From the IMG/VR virus record IMGVR_UViG_3300048919_000251, positions 1-41,209 of that record: DNA of 41,209 nt; one strand, written 5' to 3'. Of the stretch, positions 36,299 to 41,209 are shown in pieces (the first letter of the stretch is position 1; every line of letters starts with the position of its first letter). The notes under the pieces were generated by a model. The model saw only the letters and a list, made by a program, of their open reading frames with translations. It did no database searches and was not told where the DNA came from. The position numbers and the translations under genes are program-made. The stretch is from a virus.

Positions 36299-36715
36299 TC
36301 ACCACACGCTCTTTAATTCCGCCGCATCCACGGTCGGGCTCGCCGTCTTCTCCGCTGCCAGCCGTTCCGCTTCCGTCGCTTGCGCGATAAGCCGCGGAAT
36401 GATCGTATTGATCCGATAGGCGCACGCGAACCCGGCGGTCAGTATCGGGTAATCGCGCGAGGGCTTGTACGTGCGGAAACATTCTTCGAAGGCTGCACGT
36501 AGAACTTCGGGCCCGTATTCGTCGAGCTGGCGTTTGATAACGCCTTGTTCAAACCTCCAATTGCGTAGGGGCACGTAGTCAGCTCCGTAAAGGTCGCCGT
36601 TCATACCGCGAAAGAACTCCGTAAACGTCAACGTATTCCAGTGTTCGGTCGGCAGATTACGCCAGTCGCGCCGCTGTTCGGCTGTGATACGGGGTTTAGG
36701 CGGCTGTTTCGGCAA
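36299..36715 (-). CDS. Hypothetical phage protein
   Basis: 138 aa from a TTG with AAAGGAGG 9 bases upstream, embedded in the preceding gene (20-base overlap). Helical with many aromatic residues (LPTEHWNTLTFTEFFRGMNG; FEECFRTYKPSRDYPILTAG). It resembles the helical N-terminal part of phage replication accessory proteins, but I do not recognise a family. Confidence 0.65.
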   Translation of the reverse strand: MPKQPPKPRITAEQRRDWRNLPTEHWNTLTFTEFFRGMNGDLYGADYVPLRNWRFEQGVIKRQLDEYGPEVLRAAFEECFRTYKPSRDYPILTAGFACAYRINTIIPRLIAQATEAERLAAEKTASPTVDAAELKSVW

Positions 36716-37151
36716 TTTGTAACGCCTCCTTTCGCAGAAATGACGCTATTGATTCGGCTATGTCGTTTTTCCCCTCTGCGTATCCAGACGGCCAGCCCTC
36801 TCCGTAAGTTCGATCCAAGTACGTTTCCACCTCGATTCGTTCCGCATCCGCGAGAACGTATCGTATAACATTGCGTAAACGTTCAATCTCCGCCAATGCC
36901 GCCGGCCATCCGGTACGGGCTTCCGCGATAAAATTTGTATTTGCGGACGCCGCCGTTTCTGAAATTATCGGGCCGCCTGGGTAGCGTTCTCCCTGCCAAA
37001 CCGTTGCAACATCGTTACACCACGTCTGAACGTTGTACGCATCGGCACCGCCACTTTCCCACCGCATAGCGCTCCACGGTCCTGCCGTTGCTGCATCACA
37101 AATCGCCTTATCCGCCGGCCAATCACGGACACTTTCCGTTTTCTCCGTCAT
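36696..37151 (-). CDS. Hypothetical phage protein (NFIAEART type)
   Basis: 151 aa. The middle contains NTNFIAEARTGWPAALAEIE, a phrase common in a group of phage accessory proteins (Ead/Ea22-like) that share a NA-FI--AR---P-L---- helix. The C-terminal part is a long helix. The ATG lies inside the end of the preceding gene with AAGGTGG upstream. The role of the family is not known. Confidence 0.65.
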   Translation of the reverse strand: MTEKTESVRDWPADKAICDAATAGPWSAMRWESGGADAYNVQTWCNDVATVWQGERYPGGPIISETAASANTNFIAEARTGWPAALAEIERLRNVIRYVLADAERIEVETYLDRTYGEGWPSGYAEGKNDIAESIASFLRKEALQIAETAA

Positions 37152-37419
37152 CTACACTCGCCACCTTCCCGTAAGCTATTTTCGCCATATTAGCTGCGTG
37201 CCCGAAGGCTTCCGCCTTGCCGCGGAAATAGGACGCCATGAAACGGCCTTCCGCCCCCGCTATCTCGCATTTCTCCGCCTCGCCGGACAGGTACACGGCC
37301 ATCTCCGCTAAATTCGCCCGCAGCCGGCTTATCTCCGCGTCCTTATCCGCCAGCCGAGCCCGGTAATACTCGGACACATCGTCAACAACCGGTTTGATTG
37401 CGGCCGCAACGTCATACAC
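37123..37419 (-). CDS. Coiled-coil phage protein
   Basis: 98 aa from a GTG with AAGGTG 7 bases upstream. Residues 15-55 have a heptad pattern (SEYYRARLADKDAEISRLRA and on), then an Ala/Gly-rich helix. Starts within the last codons of the preceding gene. Function unknown. Confidence 0.6.
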   Translation of the reverse strand: MYDVAAAIKPVVDDVSEYYRARLADKDAEISRLRANLAEMAVYLSGEAEKCEIAGAEGRFMASYFRGKAEAFGHAANMAKIAYGKVASVDDGENGKCP

Positions 37420-37780
37420 GAACGGACACCTTATCGGAGATTGCCGCAGTCAGCCGGGCCAGCTCCGCCTCTATTGCGGAAATATATTCGCCAATGCTGC
37501 CGTATTTACCGGAATCGCCTGCGGATCGGAACGCGACGTACGAGAGCATGGACGTTATGCCGATGCTGCTGACCGGGTAATAGCGGCCGATTGTGCGCCA
37601 GGCTTCACGCTTCGCGGGAGGAATAACGGCAGCGTCGGGCTTGTACGTCGGCGCTTTCGTAGGGTCAACGAGGACTCGTTTATAAACGGAGTATTCGCGG
37701 TCGGTAACGGTAAAGCCGTACGTATCGTTGATTATAGTAATATCGGGTTCAGACGGGGCCTTCTTTGCTTGATTCGTCAT
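37412..37780 (-). CDS. Hypothetical phage protein
   Basis: 122 aa; first gene of a short leftward operon. The N-terminal half has a strand pattern (DITIINDTYGFTVTDREYSV), the second half is helical (GKYGSIGEYISAIEAELARL). GAAGGAG lies about 11 bases before the ATG. Not recognised. Confidence 0.65.
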   Translation of the reverse strand: MTNQAKKAPSEPDITIINDTYGFTVTDREYSVYKRVLVDPTKAPTYKPDAAVIPPAKREAWRTIGRYYPVSSIGITSMLSYVAFRSAGDSGKYGSIGEYISAIEAELARLTAAISDKVSVRV

Positions 37781-37964
37781 GATTACGTCGCTCCTTCGTT
37801 AATGTAAAATAGTGCAAACGATGCGGGCCGAAATTGATACGTTAGAAATTAACGCTTGACATTACTCGGCTGATCCGTTATTTTAAAAGATTTTAAAGAA
37901 CTAAAGATTTTAAAAGATTTAAAGAATTTAAGTCTTATACTCACTACGTTCGTATAAGACTCCG

Positions 37965-38090
37965 TCATCCAGACGAAAAACATGTCTGTATAACGGAAGT
38001 ATCAACATATACCTGATACGTTGGTCTTAAAAAAGAGAAAGATAAACCTTTTACGCACACGCCAGCCGGCCCGGCCCGAATCGCCGCCAT
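37965..38090 (-). CDS. Possible 41-aa protein
   Basis: The frame MAAIRAGPAGVCVKGLSFSF runs to CFSSG and stop. GGAGG lies 8 bases before the ATG. There is no membrane segment or motif, and the frame lies in an otherwise non-coding region, so it may be spurious. Confidence 0.3.
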   Translation of the reverse strand: MAAIRAGPAGVCVKGLSFSFLRPTYQVYVDTSVIQTCFSSG

Positions 38091-38195
38091 AGCCTCGTCC
38101 TCCCTCCGCTTGTTTTAAGCCGTAAATTTACGGTGAATTAGCCGCCTTACCCGCCGGATAGGGTTACGGTAGGGACCGGCCGTTTTGAACGGTAA

Positions 38196-38247
38196 TTTCA
38201 CGTAAATTTCAGGGGACATTTTACGTCCCATCAAATTTAGCGTGAAA
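38196..38247. repeat. Long imperfect inverted repeat (about 22-bp arms)
   Basis: TTTCACGTAAATTTCAGGGGAC (split here as TTTCACG, TAAATTT, CAGGGGAC; 38196-38217) pairs with the sequence at 38225-38247, with one bulged base and two mismatches around a 7-base loop. No T-run follows on the plus strand. It may be a structured RNA element or a large operator. Confidence 0.6.
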
Positions 38248-38293
38248 TGAGCGAACAAAACTCCGTAGTATACAAATAGTGCAAACGAGAGTG

Positions 38294-38347
38294 TTGACGT
38301 TTTGTTCGTATACATATATAACCACGGCCGGAAACCGTTTCGCACAC
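38294..38347 (+). promoter_or_regulatory. Rightward promoter containing 32-bp motif, copy C
   Basis: TTGACG (38294-38299), 17-base spacer, TATAAC (38317-38322); the -10 is part of the motif ATATAACCACGG (38316-38327), 10-base gap, TTTCGCACAC (38338-38347). This copy suggests that the motif is a sigma-A-type -10 plus a conserved downstream operator. The nearest rightward gene starts 175 bases later. Confidence 0.65.
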
Positions 38348-38521
38348 TTACCGTAAAATTTGCGGAGAATTTCGGGGAAAATAGCGCTAGTGGGGCGCTA
38401 ACCCTATTGGCTGGCTGCGGCGTGTTACAACGGAAAATAGAAGCGTTAAAATAAGCGATATGGTAGAATAGGGATGCGCAGGAAATGTTGAACTATACTT
38501 ACAACGAGGAGGTGACGCAGA

Positions 38522-38791
38522 ATGAAGGCATGGATGATAATTCTGTATATGGCTGCGATCGGATTTGCAGTAGCGGGTATATACGTAATGTTCTATTATG
38601 ACCCGGAGGACTTGTCTACGAAGATAGTTGGAGGGGACGCGTACAATTACATAATCATCGGAGTGCGCGGCGTTGGATTAATTTGTGTTGGAATAATCTC
38701 GTCGCTAATTGCTACCGGAATTGCGATTTACGACTCGAAGAACGACGCCGCATCTACTTCGATTAGTCCGAATGTAGACAGCCCCGTATAA
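38522..38791 (+). CDS. Two-span membrane protein at the prophage edge
   Basis: 89 aa; GAGGAGGTG precedes the ATG and an extended -10 TGGTAGAAT lies about 55 bases upstream. Two hydrophobic helices (MIILYMAAIGFAVAGIYVMF; GVGLICVGIISSLIATGIAI) flank a polar loop, and the tail is short and polar. Its own promoter and place at the end of the prophage, next to the host gene spo0A, fit a lysogenic-conversion or exclusion gene; no family is recognised. Confidence 0.7.
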   Translation: MKAWMIILYMAAIGFAVAGIYVMFYYDPEDLSTKIVGGDAYNYIIIGVRGVGLICVGIISSLIATGIAIYDSKNDAASTSISPNVDSPV

Positions 38792-38796
38792 ACACG

Positions 38797-38851
38797 AATA
38801 AGCCCCGTACAGGACCAGCGGAGTGTCGCCGGAGCTGTTACGGGGCTTATT
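38797..38851 (+). terminator. Hairpin with perfect 13-bp arms after the membrane gene
   Basis: AATAAGCCCCGTA (38797-38809) and TACGGGGCTTATT (38839-38851) are exact inverted arms. The sequence GCCCCGTA occurs once more just before (38781-38788), and a second hairpin GAAGCC/GGCTTC follows (38858-38885). No U-tract. Probably terminates the membrane-gene transcript. Confidence 0.6.
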
Positions 38852-38900
38852 ACGTCAGAAGCCCGTACACGGCCGTTTAGAGGCTTCGTACAGGCTTCCG

Positions 38901-38929
38901 TTGTTTATGGGCGGGGATTGCGGTATAAT
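38901..38929 (+). promoter_or_regulatory. Promoter pointing at the 3' end of spo0A
   Basis: TTGTTT (38901-38906), 17-base spacer, TATAAT (38924-38929). The transcript would run rightward, antisense to the spo0A 3' end, starting about 140 bases away. No rightward gene lies downstream. It lies close to the likely prophage-host boundary. Confidence 0.45.
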
Positions 38930-38996
38930 CGAATCGCTAACGTTCAGACTACGCGTAAATCTGGAATATTTATCGCAATCTCGACGAAAAGTTTAT

Positions 38997-39037
38997 TGGA
39001 ACGATGACGCTACCTGGTCCGTAATTTCACCGTTCCA
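38997..39037 (-). terminator. Probable spo0A terminator
   Basis: On the minus strand TGGAACGGTGA (39027-39037) pairs with TCATCGTTCCA (38997-39007) in an 11-bp stem with one G-U, 19-base loop, followed by ATAAACTTTTC. It lies 40 bases after the spo0A stop codon. If it is the native terminator, host sequence extends to about 38990 and the prophage boundary lies to its left. Confidence 0.5.
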
Positions 39038-39077
39038 GCGACCGTTGAATGACCGCAAATCCGCACCACTATGGCTT

Positions 39078-39899
39078 TCACGACACCTTATGCTCGATCC
39101 TCAGCTTGTCGGCAACCATCGCGATGAATTCGCTATTGGTCGGTTTCGATTTGCTGATGTTAATCGTGTAGCCAAACAGATGGCTGATGCTGTCGATGTT
39201 GCCGCGCGTCCAGGCAACTTCAATCGCGTGGCGAATTGCGCGTTCGACGCGGGATGGCGTTGTTTTGAATTTTTCAGCAATCGCCGGGTACAATGTTTTG
39301 GTGATTGCACCCAATATTTCGATGTTGTTGTACACCATCGTAATGGCCTCGCGCAAGTATTGATAGCCCTTGATATGAGCCGGAACGCCAATTTCGTGAA
39401 TAATGCTTGTAATATTGGCATCCAGGTTTTTGCCCTTGGCTAAAGGCACCACATTGGATTTCAGGGAAGAAGATGACGAGCTAAAGCTTGGCGATGAATA
39501 TGAAGTTGCCGAATTGCCCGTTCCCACAAGCTGGCGAATACGATTAGCCAAAATATCCATATCAAATGGCTTTAATATGTAATAGGAAGCACCCAGTTGA
39601 ACAGCCTTTTGTGTAATATTTTCTTGACCAAACGCCGTAAGCATAATGATTTTAGGCATAGGCGATAAATTCATTTCACGCAAGCGCTCAAGTACGCCAA
39701 GTCCGTCGAGATGAGGCATAATGATGTCCAGAATGAGCACATCAGGGATATTGCGGGCTTGCTCCAGATGCCTTAGCACCTCTTCACCGTTGTAGGCCAC
39801 CCCGTTTACATGCATATCACTTTGTTCCGAAATATATTCCGATAACAAATTTGTAAACTCGCGGTTGTCATCTGCCAACAAAACTTCAATCTTGTGCAA
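39078..39899 (-). CDS. spo0A: Sporulation master response regulator Spo0A
   Basis: 273 aa from a TTG at 39899 with AAGGGAGG about 7 bases upstream; a longer ATG frame (39956) crosses the promoter region and is not used. The receiver domain has the acidic pair ADDN at 9-12, phospho-acceptor Asp58 ([12 protein letters not shown]), Thr88 and Lys110 (ILKPFD). A Ser-rich linker leads to the DNA-binding domain, with [15 protein letters not shown] and the conserved end [15 protein letters not shown]. It controls entry into sporulation. The gene is intact although the prophage lies directly downstream. Confidence 0.98.
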   Translation of the reverse strand: MHKIEVLLADDNREFTNLLSEYISEQSDMHVNGVAYNGEEVLRHLEQARNIPDVLILDIIMPHLDGLGVLERLREMNLSPMPKIIMLTAFGQENITQKAVQLGASYYILKPFDMDILANRIRQLVGTGNSATSYSSPSFSSSSSSLKSNVVPLAKGKNLDANITSIIHEIGVPAHIKGYQYLREAITMVYNNIEILGAITKTLYPAIAEKFKTTPSRVERAIRHAIEVAWTRGNIDSISHLFGYTINISKSKPTNSEFIAMVADKLRIEHKVS

Positions 39900-39958
39900 A
39901 GTCCAGTCCTCCCTTAATGGATATAATGATCTGATCGAACTTGAGCTGTCTGACATAG

Positions 39959-40092
39959 GTTTTCGACACCAAGAAGCGAATTCCTTCTGTCGAATATTTT
40001 TTTTCTTTATTTTTTTATTGGAGTTCGATATAATTAATAATTTATTTCATGAAATGAGCGATTTCGTTTCTCTTCGACAATAAATTGTCGAA
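39959..40092 (-). promoter_or_regulatory. spo0A control region: sigma-H-like promoter and four 0A boxes
   Basis: Sigma-H-like promoter on the minus strand: GAAGGAATT (39979-39987), matching RnAGGAwWW, then 11 bases to GTCGAAAAC (39959-39967), close to RnnGAATww. 0A boxes TGTCGAA occur at 39962-39968 (minus, inside that -10), 39988-39994 (plus), 40073-40079 (minus) and 40086-40092 (plus). The last two form an inverted pair. This fits Spo0A autoregulation as known in Bacillus. Confidence 0.8.
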
Positions 40093-40100
40093 AAAGAAAA

Positions 40101-40139
40101 GAAACGCCTGCCGCAAATAATAATGAGCGGCGACGTTTC
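40101..40139 (-). terminator. spoIVB intrinsic terminator
   Basis: On the minus strand GAAACG...CCGC and GCGG...CGTTTC form two stacked stem blocks with small internal loops, followed by TTTTCTTTTT. It follows the spoIVB stop codon and lies just before the 0A-box pair. Confidence 0.75.
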
Positions 40140-40153
40140 ATCCAAGCTTAATC

Positions 40154-41209
40154 TTACACTGCCTTTGCATTCGCTGCTTTGTTAGCTTTGTTTTTGACCA
40201 GCACACCGGCATCCTGGAGCATCCATTCAATGAAGCAGCCGTATCCCGATGCAGGATCATTAACAAATACATGTGTAACCGCACCAACCAGCTTGCCGTC
40301 CTGTATAATGGGGCTACCGGACATGCCTTGTACAATTCCGCCCGTCCTGCTGATTAGCCGCTTATCGGTAATTTTGATAACCATGCCTTTTGTCGCCGGG
40401 CCTTCCTGCCGGGAAACATGTGCAATTTCAATGTCAAAGCGTTCGACCTTTTGACCGTTAAGCACCGTTAAAATTTGTGCAGGGCCTTCTTTTACATCTT
40501 CCGCAAAAGCTACAGGCAATGCTCGACCGTTAAAACCATGTTCCGGCACTTCCTTCATTTTTCCGAAGATGCCAAATGGCGTATTGCGTTCGATGCTGCC
40601 TAAAATTCTTCCCTCACGTAAAAACTGCGCTCTTTTTTCACCGGGATCGCCGGATTGGCTTTTGTTAATCGAGGTTACACTGGATTGTAGGATTTGACCT
40701 TCTCCCACTTCGATAGGCGTACCGGTGTCCATATCCGTAATGACGTGACCCAAAGCGCCGTAAACGCCTTGATCTGGAGCATAAAAGGTTAGCGTACCAA
40801 CCCCTGCTGCGGAATCGCGTATATACAATCCCAGCCGCCATGCTTTATCCTCCGCATCATAAACGGGACTTAGGGAAGTTGTGGAGAGCTTGCCGCCTCG
40901 TTTGTAGGTAATCTGCAGCGGCTTTTTGTCTTGACCGAACTTTTCGCACCACTTGCTGATCTTATGGACTTCATTAATGGGCACATCATTAATGCTCATA
41001 ATGTAATCGCCCAGCTTGAGACCCGCGGCTTCACCGGGTGAATGCTTAAGACCTTCCCCGTCTACAACCTGATGTTGCCCTACAATAAGTATTCCCGCTG
41101 ATCTCACTTTAACACCAATTGTTTGTCCGCCGGGAATGACGCGAAGATCCGGCATTACATTCACTTTAACCGTTCGGAATGGAATTTTACCGAATAATTT
41201 CACTTTCAT
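40154..41209 (-). CDS. spoIVB: SpoIVB sporulation serine peptidase (5' end outside window)
   Basis: The window holds the C-terminal 351 residues or so; the true N-terminus, with its membrane anchor, lies beyond base 41209. A PDZ domain runs from about VRSAGILIVGQHQVVDGEGL to SPVYDAED. The S55 peptidase part follows, with catalytic His in GALGHVITDMDTG and Ser in GIVQGMSGSPIIQ, plus the conserved end VTHVFVNDPASGYGCFIEWM. SpoIVB is secreted by the forespore and cleaves SpoIVFA to trigger pro-sigma-K processing. The spoIVB-spo0A order is the standard one in spore formers. Confidence 0.97.
   Translation of the reverse strand: MKVKLFGKIPFRTVKVNVMPDLRVIPGGQTIGVKVRSAGILIVGQHQVVDGEGLKHSPGEAAGLKLGDYIMSINDVPINEVHKISKWCEKFGQDKKPLQITYKRGGKLSTTSLSPVYDAEDKAWRLGLYIRDSAAGVGTLTFYAPDQGVYGALGHVITDMDTGTPIEVGEGQILQSSVTSINKSQSGDPGEKRAQFLREGRILGSIERNTPFGIFGKMKEVPEHGFNGRALPVAFAEDVKEGPAQILTVLNGQKVERFDIEIAHVSRQEGPATKGMVIKITDKRLISRTGGIVQGMSGSPIIQDGKLVGAVTHVFVNDPASGYGCFIEWMLQDAGVLVKNKANKAANAKAV

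Larger units (their letters stand above)
37781..38521. other. Repeat-rich non-coding region at the right end of the prophage
   Basis: About 740 bases with at most one short gene (37965-38090). It holds a rightward promoter (TTGACA 37856-37861, 17-base spacer, TATTTT 37879-37884), a run of AAAGATTTTAAA-like repeats (37880-37930), a 10-bp inverted repeat AGTCTTATAC/GTATAAGACT (37931-37940 and 37952-37961), the 15-bp direct repeat AAATAGTGCAAACGA (37807-37821 and 38274-38288), a long hairpin (38196-38247) and copy C of the 32-bp motif. The mixture suits an origin or a regulatory hub. Confidence 0.6.

Noticed and set aside
38115-38345. 76-aa leftward open frame
   Set aside because: Starts at a GTG inside the repeated motif without a ribosome binding site, and overlaps the long inverted repeat.
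38997-39037. Hybrid attachment site of a large serine recombinase
   Set aside because: The arms are nearly perfectly symmetric and followed by a weak U-tract after spo0A; a hybrid attR site would not normally be symmetric, so a terminator is the simpler reading.
38823-39443. 206-aa rightward open frame
   Set aside because: Mostly antisense to spo0A, with no start signal; composition is that of a shadow frame.
1-41209. tRNA, rRNA or CRISPR arrays
   Set aside because: No cloverleaf-like sequence, rRNA segment or regularly spaced repeat array was seen on either strand.

Overview
The window is the right-hand part of a large prophage (about 1 to 38.9 kb) and its junction with a Bacillales chromosome, most likely Paenibacillus or a close relative. 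The chromosomal end carries spo0A (complete, TTG start) and the 3' part of spoIVB, in the usual endospore-former order, with a sigma-H-like promoter and four 0A boxes between them. No integrase, portal, capsid, tail or lysis gene is visible, so structural genes and the other attachment site should lie to the left of base 1.

Layout of the prophage. Bases 1-2470 are a regulatory end: a RepL-like winged-helix protein, two tiny membrane proteins, an XRE regulator with back-to-back promoters over a shared operator, and a gene whose promoter carries a LexA box. Bases 2467-27487 are a long, tightly overlapped leftward block for DNA metabolism: ATP-dependent DNA ligase, sigma-region-4-like regulator, C5-cytosine methyltransferase, dNMP kinase, ThyX, class Ib ribonucleotide reductase (NrdI, NrdE, NrdF), RuvC-like resolvase, Cas4/RecB-like nuclease, a family-A DNA polymerase split in two by a methyltransferase gene, PDDEXK nuclease and a likely ssDNA-binding protein. 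Bases 27758-34386 add a sigma-like factor, XRE regulator, DnaG-type primase, an AT-rich HTH-like gene, DnaB-type helicase, DnaC/DnaI-type loader and a SprT-like metalloprotease. Bases 34387-38900 hold a third XRE regulator, a decayed antirepressor, small leftward genes, a 740-base non-coding region rich in repeats, and a small membrane protein at the edge.

Together the genes can supply dNTPs (RNR, ThyX, dNMP kinase) and almost a complete replisome, with DNA modification for protection. Two LexA-box promoters, with the same distance between -10 and box, tie the repressor-adjacent gene and the helicase-loader operon to host DNA damage.

Most notable: (1) several core genes have no AUG/GUG/UUG codon where translation should start and instead show AUU or AUC, in the best cases behind a good ribosome binding site; (2) the polymerase is split between two conserved motifs by a nested methyltransferase gene; (3) a 32-bp motif with an invariant 10-bp gap occurs three times; (4) a family of SH3/KOW-like repeat proteins, one with about seven modules next to the polymerase; (5) a nuclease-less homing-endonuclease-like gene lies between nrdE and nrdF. 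All assignments come from reading the sequence; no searches were run.
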